DNA from: Echeneis naucrates
Taxonomy: Eukaryota; Chordata; Actinopteri; Carangiformes; Echeneidae
Direction: 5' to 3'
Assembly: GCF_900963305.1 (NCBI RefSeq)
Contig: NC_042524.1
Location: 322,501 to 386,500, forward strand
DNA length: 64,000 nt
Program-made: the position numbers and the translations under genes
In this document: positions 1 to 11,712 of the stretch, in pieces
How positions within the stretch are numbered: the stretch's first letter is position 1
How the letters are laid out: each line of letters starts with the position of its first letter
Notes under the pieces: model-generated
The model's database searches: none
The model's input: only the letters and a program-made list of their open reading frames with translations
What the model was told of the DNA's origin: nothing

Positions 1-702
1 ACCTTCTCAGAGGAGGGTCAAAGGTCACAGCGGTCTGAAGCTTTCTTTTGTGGAGGGAGTCTTATTCTGAAAAATCACTAATCCTTTTATTTTGTAATGT
101 TTTGGGCTTATATTTAATTGAAAAAGATAATGAAGTGTTTCATTAAATAGGACGGTGATGATCCAGTTCGGATGATCGCTGAGATGGAAAATAACAGATT
201 TGGGATGAAATGGAACTCTTTTTGAGTCCAGAAAAGGAGAAACCTGAAAGTCAGCGCTGCAGTCCGTGTGACCATCAGATGCCCAGAGTCAATCGAGCAG
301 GAAGTGGCTTTAAGATGAAAAGGCTCAGTGTTCGTTAACGTGTCACCGTTATGTTGCTCATTTCCAAGTCAAATACCAACCAGGTAAACAAGTGAGACTG
401 TATCAGTCAGAGCAGGAAGTTTCCACTCAAACCGCAAACGCAAAACACAATTTTCCTGTCAGCCAGTCAGGATGGGTCATCCAACCACGACATTTGATTC
501 AGATTGAACACAAATGATGGCTACATCTGCATCGGTCAATCAGGCCACCGGACGTCCATCCAATCAGCGTGACCTATTATTACCCCGTATCAAAGTACGA
601 CGCCTGATTTAGCCCCGCCCATCTGAACCTGAACTTGGTTGTTCACAGTCAGCAGATCCAGTGGCTCAGGGTCCAGGTCCAAATTAGTTTCAGTCCACAC
701 TG
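1..702. other. 5' flank of the lipoxygenase gene, no gene seen
   Basis: No exon with convincing splice borders or a family match is visible on either strand. The stretch is ordinary mixed-composition intergenic DNA and probably holds the promoter and any 5' untranslated exon of the downstream lipoxygenase. No TATA box stands out. Confidence 0.5.
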
Positions 703-750
703 ATGCATCTCTCTGTCCTCGCCAGCTGCATGTCCAACATGTCTGACAAG

Positions 751-3700
751 ATGACTTCCTGTCAGGACTTCGAGGTGACTGTCCACACCTCACCTGGTCT
801 CACCTGTGGGACTTTCAGCCGCCTGTGGATCAGCCTGATTGGGTCTCAGGGAGAGACTCCGCCCACCAGGCTGAATGATGCTCACCTCCTTCCTGGATCC
901 GTGAGTGTCACTGTGTCCCCGTTCACCAGTTGTGGACCCCAGAGGTCCTTTATTGACCTGGTGATTTTATTAAACAGGTGTGTCCGGTCCAGATCCAGAC
1001 CAGCGGGCCCCTGGGCCGGCTGCTCTTGGTCCGACTCCGGCTGCAGGCTCCGACAGGACTCCCGGACCTGGACTGGCACTGCAGCCGAGTGGAGGTCCGC
1101 AGGTCTGCAGAAAGTCGAGGTTCAGGACCCGAAGACCCGGAAACACGGGTGTTCCTGTGCGACAAGTGGCTCCGGACCGCCGAGGGCGACGTGGAGCTGA
1201 GGACTGGGAAGTGTAAGATCCAGGATGCAGGTCCATCTTCACTATGACTCTGTGCTCAGGTAGAACGTTAAAGTCCTCCTGTCCTCTGACTTTCCCGCCC
1301 TGCAGTGAGTCTGCTGAAGGACGAGATGGACGAGAAGCTGAAGCAGCAGAGACTCAAACATCTGCAGCATCAACAGAAGATCATCAGGTAATCAGAAGGA
1401 AATGATCAATAATTGACTAATCAGTCACCTTCAAATCACAGCTGAAGGAGGGAACAGGAACTCTTCAAAACAAAAGCCCGGAGCGTCGTGGATCGTGTGC
1501 TTTTGGTTTAGATGGTGTTTGACTGGTGCGGTTACAGGTGGAGGACGTTTGTGGACGGCGCTCCTCAGTGTGTGGACGTGGACAGTCTGTCTGAGCTCGG
1601 CCCGAATCTCATCTACTCGCACAACAAGTGAGTTTACTGTGAAGGTGTCTGCGGAGACAGCAGCCAGCCTCAGGACGGACTGACCCGTCTGTCCTCCTCT
1701 GTCCTCAGCCCAAACCCAAACGTCCACTACCTGAAAGGCCTGGCTGGCAGAGCCGAGGCTTGGACCAGCTTCTCCGAGCTGGAGACGGTTTTCATCCACA
1801 GTGGACACCAGAACAACGTGGCTGGTAAGACACTGTGAGGGAGGAGTCACAGTTCACAGTTTGAGTCCGAGCATAAAGAAATTACGCTTGAAAGCTTCAG
1901 TGAATTGAGGACGAACGTAAACGTCCTCGTGTGTCTCAGGGTTCGTCCGGTCTCACTGGATGGACGACTGGTACTTCGGCTATCAGTGTCTGAACGGCTG
2001 CAACCCTCTGATGCTGCGTCAGATCCGCCTCCTCCCACCTCAGCTGTCAGTCACCCCTGACATGCTCCGCCCCTTCCTGCCTGAACACTCCTCCCTGGAA
2101 CAGGAGCTGCAGGTTTGTCTGCACAGCTCAGACTTCCAGCTGTGGTCCAGCTCCAGATGTGCTCTTCGTCTCAGCTGCTGTGTCTTGTGTGTCATATGAC
2201 AGGAAGGAAACATCTTCCTGCTGGACTACGAGGTCCTGGACGGCGTCCCGGCCAACGTGATCAACGGCAGACAGACGTATCTGTCGGCGCCGTTGTGTCT
2301 TCTTCACCTGAACCGGCAGCAGCAGCTTGTTCCCATTGCCATCCAGGTGACCACTTCAGATTGGATCGTTGACACTTTTCTCTGATTGGCTAAAAGGAAG
2401 CGATTCCATAAAATCTCTAAAATCTGTTTTAATTGAGGAATTCCAAAATCACAGGGTGCTGATTCTACCAATCAGTCAATCGATCAATCCTTCTATCAGT
2501 CAATGGACCCCTTCGTGGTTTCCCTCCTTCAGCTGCAGCAGACGCCCGGCCCTCTGAACCCGGTTTTCCTGCCCTCTGACCCCGGCTGTGATTGGCTGTT
2601 GGCCAAGATCTGGGTCCGCAGCTCAGACTTCCAGTGTCACCAGTTGGGCTCCCACTACCTGAGGACACACATGCTGGGAGAGCTGAGCTGTGTGGCCACG
2701 CTGCGCCAGCTGCCGGAGCCCCACCCCCTGCACCAGGTCATTATGTGGTGTCATTCATCAGCCAATCACATCAAAGAGCAGGTTTCACATGTGACACCAC
2801 CTTCTCCTCTGATTGGTTGACAGCTCCTGATGCCTCATGTCAGGACGTCTCTGCAGATAAATTTCCAGGCCAGAGTGTCGCTGCTTGCCAATGGCGGCGT
2901 GTTCGACAAGGTCACGGACACATTCACCCCTTCACCATCTATAATCAGTGCTTTCATTATTAGTCACTCATTCACTCATCCTCCAGTTGAAGACCATATT
3001 CTGGGTTGCAAGGTTCAGATATTCTCCAAAAGATAAGTCTGAAGGAGGATTCCCAACCTGGCAACCCAGAGGTTCCTGTTAACATCTGTCGGTCTGGTCC
3101 TCCAGGCGGTGGGCTGCGGTCTGCAGGCGCTGCCCGTCTTCCTGTCTCGAGCCTCCCAGAGGATTCACTATCGTTCCCTGTGTGTCCCTGACGACCTGTC
3201 CGACCGCGGCGTCCTCGGGCTGCCGCACAGCCACTATGCCCACGATGCACTGCGGCTCTGGGACGCACTGCACAGGTAAACAAACGCACCTCAACCAGCT
3301 GATTGTTCCGAGACCCTGAACCCCGAACACATCATAAAGTTCTGAATTGTGTCTGTCTGTGTCTGTGTGCAGGTTTGTGGTCAGCTGGGTGGATCTATAT
3401 TACAGTTCAGATTTGGAGGTTCAGCAGGATTCTGAGCTTCAGCTTTGGATCACTGACATCAACACACACGGATTCACACACAGCTCGGGTGTGTTTGTTT
3501 GTGTCCAGTTACCTTTTTTATTTGTTTGTTTGTTTGCTTGCTTGCTTCAGGTTTGTTTGTTTTCAGGGTTCCCTCAGGTTTTCCAGACCAGAGCAGAAGT
3601 GTCTCAGTTCGTCACCATGATCATCTACAGCTGCTCGGCTCTTCATGCTGCCGTCAACTTCTCGCAGGTGAGTTAGACAAAAGGTGGAAGGACCAATGTC

Positions 3701-4384
3701 GTCCCTCCAACTGGGCTCTAAAGTAACAAAACTAAAGACGATGATCAAACTGTCTTCGTGTCCTCCAGCTGGACTTTGCCCTGTGGATGCCCAACTGTCC
3801 GCCCTACATGTTACGTCCTCCTCTGCAGGTCAAAGGCTCAGTGACGGAGGATGACATTGTTTCCTGTCTACCAGACATCAACGCCACCTGCCGTGTTCTG
3901 ATGGCATTGACTCTGTTGTCACAACCCGCCAATAACTTTGTAAGGCTTCACCCACAAGCCCTGTCCAGTCAGCAGGAAGAAACCAAACAGAGCTGAAAGG
4001 CATCGGCTCAGAATTGACTGTTGCTGCTTCTAAAAGCAACATCTGAATTTTTATCACTGTTAGCTTCAACGAACGGGTTCAGCTGATTTAGAAGTTTAGA
4101 AACCTCAAAATAACGCTGCTAGCATGTGACCTTTTCTGACATCGTCATATGACCTCATCCTGGAGGCAGTGTCTGACTTCGTGCCTGGGCCTCTCCCCCT
4201 GCAGATTCCTCTGTGTCACTACAACAACGCAGTCTTCAGAGAGGACGCCCACCGCAGGCTGGTGGAGGAAGTACAGGCTGAACTCAGAACCATTTCTGAA
4301 GAAATCTCAGAGCGCAACCAGCAGATGGAGCTTCCGTATCCATACCTTAACCCCGACTGCATCGAGAACAGTGTCGCCATTTAG
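751..4384 (+). CDS. Animal lipoxygenase, PLAT/LH2 + catalytic domain (ALOXE3/ALOX12-like), 14 exons
   Basis: Non-haem iron lipoxygenase acting on polyunsaturated fatty acids. Coding exons read 751-900, 978-1210, 1310-1387, 1538-1627, 1709-1824, 1940-2112, 2203-2346, 2539-2736, 2824-2910, 3106-3275, 3373-3488, 3567-3667, 3769-3939 and 4205-4384. They sum to an open frame of about 668 residues, the normal family length. The first two exons form the PLAT beta-barrel (starting FEVTVHT). The exon at 2539-2736 has the first iron pair in HQLGSH followed by YLRTH; 3567-3667 has the second pair in HAAVN; the protein ends in IENSVAI, whose terminal Ile is the last ligand. All five ligands are present, so it looks active. 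The PLAT domain normally starts within a few residues of Met, favouring ATG 751, but ATGs at 703, 730 and 739 are in frame. The last exon (IPLCHYNN) reads to me like fish ALOXE3-like hydroperoxide isomerases, but ALOX12-type is possible. Confidence 0.88.
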
Positions 4385-4487
4385 AGGTTCATCTGATGTG
4401 TCGTCACACCAGTCATTTGCTCAGTGATAAATATTCACCCGTGATCATCACTTTTCTTGTTTCTTCCATCTGCTGTTTGTAAACTGT

Positions 4488-4493
4488 AATAAA
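4488..4493 (+). terminator. Polyadenylation signal AATAAA of the lipoxygenase gene
   Basis: A canonical AATAAA lies about 100 bases after the stop codon, the usual spacing for a short 3' UTR. A second AATAAA follows near 4596. Confidence 0.55.
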
Positions 4494-4499
4494 ATATAA

Positions 4500-5492
4500 T
4501 GAATTCATCTGACTCTCATTTTGAGATGAAAATCCCTCAACAGAAACTATGAATATTTAATTGCCCAAGTCTCCCTGTCTTTATTCTGTCCACACAATAA
4601 ACTCAGACCAACTTCAGAAACAGAGTGCCATCGGATGGAGGACACACTTCCAGTGGACTGATCTGAAGGGAAAAGTGATCAACACAGGAAGACACATCTA
4701 TCAGTCATTGGTTTAACTGGCCAATTGTGCGGTGGCATTTAGAGGCCACTGCAGCTCAATAAGCAGAGGGAACACGGGTGAAGTGAATTAAATTATCATG
4801 TTTTTCATTTAATCATTTAATAAATAAAAAAAGACAAACAGTGGTCGTGACCTTTAACCTTTTGGACTTCCTTCATGCAGCACATTTTCTTTGTTGTGTT
4901 TTTCTTTGAGATGAAGACAAATGAAAGCTGATAACTACGGCTCAGAAAATTACACGCAACATGAATGTGTTGGTGGCTCTGTGATTCTTTAAGCTAAACA
5001 TTAACATCAGCATGCTAACATGCAGGTTGAATGATTGCCATGTTAGCATGCTAACATGCTACTTAACACTAAAGCCCAGCTAGGGCTCATGGGAGACGGG
5101 ACCAGATGGTGGCGCCACAGGAAAGGTCAGAGTCGTCTGAGCTTTTCAGGTTCATCCTGAAGGGAGCGTGAGCGCCCCATCAGCTATTACATCACATGGC
5201 ATCACAATCTGATAATAACACTGAAAAAACTACAGCTATTTCCTGTGTCTTTGCCTCCACATCTATAAAGGACTCAATTATCAGACCAGGTCTTAGGAAG
5301 TCCTGCTCCGGCAGACATCTGACTGTGTCCCTTCAGAAGTGTCCTGGTCCAACAGGTCGTCTCTGAACTGGGACACAGCTGAGTGTACACACCCTGTGGT
5401 GGACGTGCTTTCTCCTCAGTCTTCCTGCTTCCTTTGACTCCTCCTCTCCTGGTCTGTCATCTCCACCCTCTAACCCTTCCTTTCCTCACTCC
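4500..5492. other. Convergent 3' intergenic region
   Basis: Gap between the convergent lipoxygenase (+) and trappc14 (-) genes. It contains AT-rich sequence and a palindromic patch at about 5004-5056 built of repeated GCATGCTAACATG-type words, a simple motif common in fish intergenic DNA. A reverse-strand AATAAA near 4576 could end the trappc14 transcript. No coding exon seen. Confidence 0.5.
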
Positions 5493-8400
5493 CTAGCTGA
5501 CAGGATCCACCACCAGGACTTTACACTCCCTTTTGGCAATCTTGTCCAGTGACAGCAGCGTTTTGTCCTGCGGCGGCAGGTAGAGCGGACGGCCAACAGG
5601 AGAGCCAACAGGGGGGGTGATGGCCCGCCGCTCCATGGCGCTGCCCGTCCTGACAGACAGAGATAACATGAGGCAGAAATCAATCATGTGACATCACAGT
5701 AACTCCTGATGATGGTACCTCATGATGTGGGACCGTGATGGCTGCTGGTGGGAGAAGGACTGGGATCGACCCAGACTGGCCTGATGCCGGTCCAACAGGT
5801 CTCGAACGGCCGGACTGGATGGGCTGTTTTTACCTGAGCGGTGACAGGACGTAACCATCAACACGACACGTTGCTGTCTGCTGGACGCTCAGTATTATTT
5901 TACATTTTTCAATAAATATTTTGGGAACATTATTTGACACCAAAACAAAGTCCAACATTAAGAGATGTGGTGTGAAGATGAAGGTCCAGCTGTGACTCCA
6001 TCCAAGATGAAGGATGGAACCAGGACATAATGATGTCATTAAAGTTAAGTGTCTTACGTGACAGCGGCCGAGCGTCTGGTGGAGCATTTGAGACTGAAGC
6101 CGTGAACTGAAGCTTCAGCTTCATGTGCTGACTCAGCTGGAGTGAGAAAGGAAATGAGAGGACACTGAAGACAAGGGGCACATTTCAGAGGAAAATATTG
6201 TTTGTACTTGTCTTTGTTTTCATGAATGATCTTAAATCAGGTGGTTGTTGGTCAGAAGATCGTAACTAAGACAAACTAAGTCTGCTCTGTCTCCATCGTC
6301 CTGAAAAAAAAAAAAAGTCCAATTGTCTTTGGCACACAACAATCAACTTATTTAGAATGTTTTTCACCAAATAGACATTTGGACTAAAAGCGACCCAAAA
6401 GGACACAAGACATCATTAAAGGACATTACAGTGATTCAGAGACTGACAGAGTCAGACACAGGGACCGGACCAGTACCTCGTACAGTCCTGGTTTGAGGAC
6501 CTGGAAGGCGACGCTGAAGGACAGAGTGCTTCCTTTGCGACAGTGACCGAGATTACTGAGAGGAGAGTGACAGACGACCGACGACAGAGCAGCGTCCTCC
6601 CCCTGACCACGGCCTGCACATACACACACAGAGTGATGAAGACATAAAACTTGACCTGGCCCTGATGTGCTGACCTCATCAGTGACCTCACTGACCTTCT
6701 GGAGTCCAGACGAGTCGAACAGCCAGGAAGTCCTGCAGGTTGTTGAGCAGAACATATTTGACCTTGAAGTGCTCCTTCACCTGGACGGTGCTCGGGCAGC
6801 TCGCTGTCATGACGAACCGCGGCCGGTCGAGACGGATACTGGGCATTCTGGGGGGGCAGAGGAAAGGGCTCATTAACAGGAAGACAGGTCACCTGAGTCA
6901 CAAGCTGAAGCATTTGTCAACAGCATGAAGTCAGGACGATGAGTTTTGCCACAAGGGGGCGGTGTGACGCCGACCTCAGATCCTCAGACACAGGAAGCTG
7001 CTCTGAGACCAGATCAGGTCTGAGTCCCTTTGGTCCTCACAGGGGACTCAAACTCCTGCCAGGTCTTTACCTGTAGTGGGTGTAGATGCAATTGGTGAAT
7101 GGCATCTTGGGAGTTGACCACTGCAACACAGCGACCAAAGGAACCTCCAGGCCCTGAAGACCAGCACACAACAACTGAGTCACACCAAACCAAAACATTA
7201 CTGCGGCACCTTCAACACTAAGACACAATAAATCTAAACCTCGGTGGAGTCGTCCTGCAGTGTGTCATTCAGGTGCAGCTGGAACAAGAAGTCGTGCTCC
7301 TCCAAGGCGCTGAGCATGCTGGGAAGATGGCAGGCCAAGCTGTCCACCCTGCAGAAAGACGCCATGCCGACCTCACCTGACTGATGGCTGCAGGAGACGG
7401 AGCAGAGGCCCGACGGCATCGAACCGATTCATCATCAGGACAGTGAAATACACAGCACACGACAATGTGATTTCATAAAGTAACCACAAAAAGATGAACA
7501 CATTGAACCGGACAGAACAGGAAGAAAACTCATGGAATAAAACTAAACGCAGCGTAACAGAAGGTAACACAAGGCTCAGTAAACGACAAAACACACATTT
7601 ATTTCAACACATATTAACAGAACATAATAAACAAAATGAAACATAACGGCAGAAAATGTGACAGAAGGTAAAAACTTAACTCCACACAGTGATGTAATAA
7701 AAACAGAAGGTTCAGTCACAGAGCAGAATATAATATCAGATTATAGATTATACATCATGTATTTCTACATATGTATAATTATAAAAAGTCATGAAAACAG
7801 CCTGACAGACGCTGACATCATGTCACAACATGGGATTTACTAATATGAACTAATAATGCTGTGACATGAACATCACAAAAAACAGCCCCATAAAAACATC
7901 TGAATCTTTAACACTTTGAATGTGACAAATGACCAAATCAACAAAAAAGACACAAAAGAACTTCGTACCAAACATTGTCCACCAGCAGGACGGAGCCATC
8001 GGGCATCATGGGAAGGTATGAGGCGTTCAGGTTTGGTAAAATCCGAATGTCCCGAATACTCACCTCCTCCTGGGAGGACTCGTTCAACACTGACGGACAA
8101 CAGGAAGGAAAAAAATAATAATAATTTGAGCTTTAATCAGGATGTTTTAAAGTGGATTTAAAGTGAACATTAAAGATGATCCTAATCCTGATCTCAGGGA
8201 TCTTGTGAATATGTTTTCTGCCCTGATGCTTTTTCCCTTCTCAGATCTGCTCTATAAATCTTTGGGATCAAATTATTCAATCTAGCTCATTTATAATTTT
8301 ACAGTGTGCAATAAACTGACACCTCAGACAACTTCACGACTTTCAGCTGAGTCAGCCTGAAACAGGAAATGAAATCCTCAGCTTCACATCACTGCTTTTA

Positions 8401-11400
8401 TTCTGTTTACCTGCAATTTAACTTTCAAATCATGTAAAAGAGGAACCTGTTTCTGTTCTCTGGTTCAAACAGGAAGAGGAAGCTCGGCCTGACAACAGAC
8501 TCAATCCAACAGCAGCAGCACTGATGAACAAACAACCTCTGACCTTTGAGGATGACCAGGTGCCTCCCAGAGACGGTCATCTGTTTACAGCGAAGGGTCG
8601 GCGGCGGCAGGACGGTCAGAGTCGTACTCACTGCAGTCACACAACACAAATGCACAACATCAGAATCAGAAACACAGGTTTGTAATTTTTCTGTGCAAAA
8701 TACATCTGGTCTGAATTATCCAGAAACTTTTAATGTGAGAAGTGGATCTGAAACTGATCCACATGAAGGGACATACTGCCCCCGAGTGTCCATGGTTGCT
8801 ACTGCAGTTTTGATCACGACTTTATCGCCCAATAACTCCAAAATAACAGAGAGTTTTGTAGCCCAGTCGGAGTTTTAGACCTCGAGCCTGACACAGGTTA
8901 CAAAGAAAAGACGTTTCTGGAGGGTGAGGACGTTCAGTCCACTTCCTGAAGGCAGGACATGATGTCACAGCTCAAGCTGATGGGAAATATTGTGTGATGA
9001 GGCACGGATCAGGTCCAGAATACCCTGAGCCTTGAAGGTGTTCAGGTCGTGTCTGAAGGTCTGTGTCGGTTCTCGTTGCTGTAAAACGCTCAAATAACCA
9101 AGTTCCTGCACCTCGGCTTTCTCCGCCTCCTTCTTCCACACCGTGACCATCACCTGAGGACAGAAGACAACGAGGTCAGTGCCCAACGGAGGAGGGCCTT
9201 CGGTATGAGTCCCAGTTTTCATATTTGATCAAACAAACTCTGAGAAAACCTGGACTCAGAAAGAGACAGACCGGCTCAGAGACGTCCTCCTGACCTTGAC
9301 TTTTAGGGTGCTGACAGGAAGTTTGTCCAGGGAGACGGTGAGCGGGAAGATGACTTCATCGGTCAGAACGACTGGCTCGTCCAGAGGAGACTGACATGGA
9401 CACACAAACATCTGCACTTCAGTGACGCCACACAATCTCAACTCAGAACAAAAATTCACCCAGAGGGGGAAACGCTGGGTTCTGGGTTTAAACTCCAGGC
9501 CTCCCGGTGCAGTGTGCATGTCCACGGTCGAAAGACATGGACATGGACATGGACATCCGTGAACTCGTTGAATGTGTGTTTGTTTCGACTCATATAGACA
9601 ACAGAGCAGGCTAACGTTGCTAACATTCAGCACAAAGAACAACCATCTCTGGGATCACCATGACGACGAGGACCTTAAATACAGACCACACATCAGAGAT
9701 GAAAAGCTCTCTCTACTGACCATCAACTTTTGAATGATGCTCCATTTAGAGCGAAAAGGGAGGGGTTGGGGGGAGGCTAATGTGTGACAGATCAGGTCAG
9801 ATCCACCTTCTCCTCCAAATTTGGTTTGTACTGGTTTAATAAAAACCAAGATGGCCAACATATAAATGACGGTGGCTCCAGCTCATGTCCTGATGGTGGC
9901 GTCATGGTGGTTTGATCTAGGGTAGAAACGTTTTTTCTTTCTGGACTGCCTGTTAATCCTGAACAGACTGTACCTGAACAGGTGCCCGGCGGAACTCCCT
10001 GGATGCTGTCCCAGACGAGTTGTGGATGAGCAGCGGTTTGCAGTCCCTGAAGCTCCGACACCGGGAGTCCACCCTGCTGCCAAGCGCTGCGATGGCTGCC
10101 TCTGCCGCTGCAATGTAGTCTTCCTCGCCGTCTTCATTGGCCTCATCCCCGCTGCTCTGGTAGTCGTGGTGATGCTGCTGGTGGTTTCCCCGGTGGCGGT
10201 TGCTCTCACCCGGACTCACGCTGGCCACGGCGCAGAGAGAACCGGCCAGCTCCCTCCAGGCCTGGCTACGGGCTGACTCTGTCCCAAAACCCGCCGCTGT
10301 GCCGTCCCCGCCCACCACTGGAGGAGACACGGGACAAACAATCAGACCCGGGACAGTATGTCTCAGCTCTGACTGGTTCAGTATTTACAGGAACAGACTG
10401 GACAGGTCTCCAGTCCATCACAGAGACAGACAGACAGACCTATGGACAGTTTAGAGTCACCAATGAGCCCAAACATGATGTCTTTGGAGGCCCCAGGACC
10501 TTCAGAGAGAACCGCTGTGACACCGTGCTGCCAGCAGAATTCACGACTGACATTAAATGTTCATAGAAACAGAAGCTGTCCCCTGAATGTCCCCTGACTG
10601 TCTCCTCAGTGTCCCCTCAGTGTCCCCTGACTGTCTCGTCAGTGTCCCCTCAGTGTTTCCTGACTGTCCCCTGACTATCCCCTGAATGTCCCCTCAGTGT
10701 CTCCTGACTGTCCCCTGACTATCCCCTGAATGTCCCCTGACTGTCTCCTCAGTGTCCCCTCAGTGTCTCCTGACTGTCCCCTGACTATCCCCTGAATGTC
10801 CCCTGACTGTCTCCTCAGTGTCCCCTCAGTGTCTCCTGACTGTCCCCTGACTATCCCCTCAATGTCCCCTGACTGTCCCCTGACTGTCTCCTCAGTGTCC
10901 CCTCAGTGTCTCCTGACTGTCCCCTAACTATCCCCTCAATGTCCCCTGACTGTCTCCTCAGTGTCTCCTGACTGTCCCCTGACTGGCCCCTGAATGTCCC
11001 CTGACTGTCTCCTCAGTGTCTCCTGACTGTCCCCTGACTATCCCCTGAATGTCCCCTGACTGTCTCCTCAGTGTCTCCTGACTTTCCCCTGACTATCCCC
11101 TCAATGTCCCCTGACTGTCTCCTCAGTGTCTCCTGACTGTCCCCTGACTGGCCCCTGAATGTCCCCTGACTGTCTCCTCAGTGTCCCCTCAGTGTCTCCT
11201 CAGTGTCTCCTCAGTGTCCCCTGACTGTCCCCTCAGTGTCCCCTGACTGTCCCCTCAGTGTCTCCTGGCTGTCTCCTCAGTGTCTCCTGGCTGTCTCCTC
11301 AGTGTCTCCTGACTGTCTCCTCAGTGTCCCCTCAGTTTTTCCTGTTACAGAGAGAAATGAGATGTGATGTGGTCCAGAGCCGGATGGAGGACCGGATGGA

Positions 11401-11597
11401 GTCCTCCGGGCCTTACCGGGACCGTGTTCGGTCGGTGTCGTCCCGGAGTCCCTGCAGCGGAGGACCAGCAGGAAGCGGACCGTCTCCCCCAGGTACAGGT
11501 GGCTCCGGCGGGGCAGAGTCCGGTACCGGGCCGGGTCCGACAGATCCGTGATGGGAACCGCCGGGAAATACATGAAATACTCGCACTGAGACTCCAT
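5493..11597 (-). CDS. trappc14: TRAPPC14 (MAP11), TRAPP II complex / microtubule-associated protein, 13 exons
   Basis: Subunit of the TRAPP II vesicle-tethering complex, known to act in Rabin8 delivery to the basal body during ciliogenesis and to bind microtubules. Coding exons on the minus strand: 11417-11597, 9974-10317, 9295-9390, 9024-9153, 8544-8630, 7969-8089, 7240-7387, 7071-7153, 6696-6847, 6477-6613, 6058-6136, 5719-5833 and 5493-5649. They sum to 1830 nt (609 residues; the human protein is about 580). Signature stretches match the human protein as I remember it: start MESQCEYFMYFPAVP, then TDEVIFPLTVSLD, LLNNLQDFLAVRLVWTPE, LKLQFTASVS, MERRAITPP, and the C-terminus KRECKVLVVDPVS. 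The start is the second of two adjacent ATGs, chosen by the MESQC start of orthologues; a further in-frame ATG is at 11609. Exon 2 is long and holds a His/acidic/Ala low-complexity insert. Intron 1 holds a minisatellite. Confidence 0.95.
10383..10476 (-). repeat. L2-like LINE 3'-end fragment in trappc14 intron 1
   Basis: Contains the fish interspersed-repeat words for 'ctgtgatggactgg...gacctgtcc' in reverse orientation plus the CAGACAGACAGAC run and 'tttagagtcaccaatg'. The same module occurs at 24399-24497 and 51500-51650. Family assignment to L2-type LINE tails is from memory. Confidence 0.55.
10577..11335. repeat. 11-bp minisatellite (VNTR), about 68 units, trappc14 intron 1
   Basis: About 760 bp of imperfect 11-mers such as TGTCCCCTGAC, TGTCTCCTCAG, TGTCTCCTGAC and TATCCCCTGAA, arranged in higher-order blocks of three to seven units that themselves repeat. 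It lies between the first exon (ending at 11417) and the second (starting 10317) of trappc14, so it is transcribed but spliced out. Nearly every unit contains CCCCTGA or CTCCTCAG, which is strongly pyrimidine biased on this strand. Confidence 0.95.
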
Positions 11598-11635
11598 CAT
11601 CTGCACCATGACGACCGGAGGGGATCCGGACCAGG

Positions 11636-11712
11636 AGCCGGACCTGGATCTGGACCTGGATCTGGACCTGCAGCTGGACCTGCAGCTGGACCAGGAGCTG
11701 GAACAAGATCTG
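11636..11712. repeat. Short GGACCTGGATCT tandem repeat at the trappc14 5' end
   Basis: About six imperfect copies of a 12-bp unit (ggacctggatct / ggacctgcagct) directly upstream of the trappc14 start codon, in its 5' UTR or core promoter. It gives a spurious repeat-coded open frame on each strand. Confidence 0.7.
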
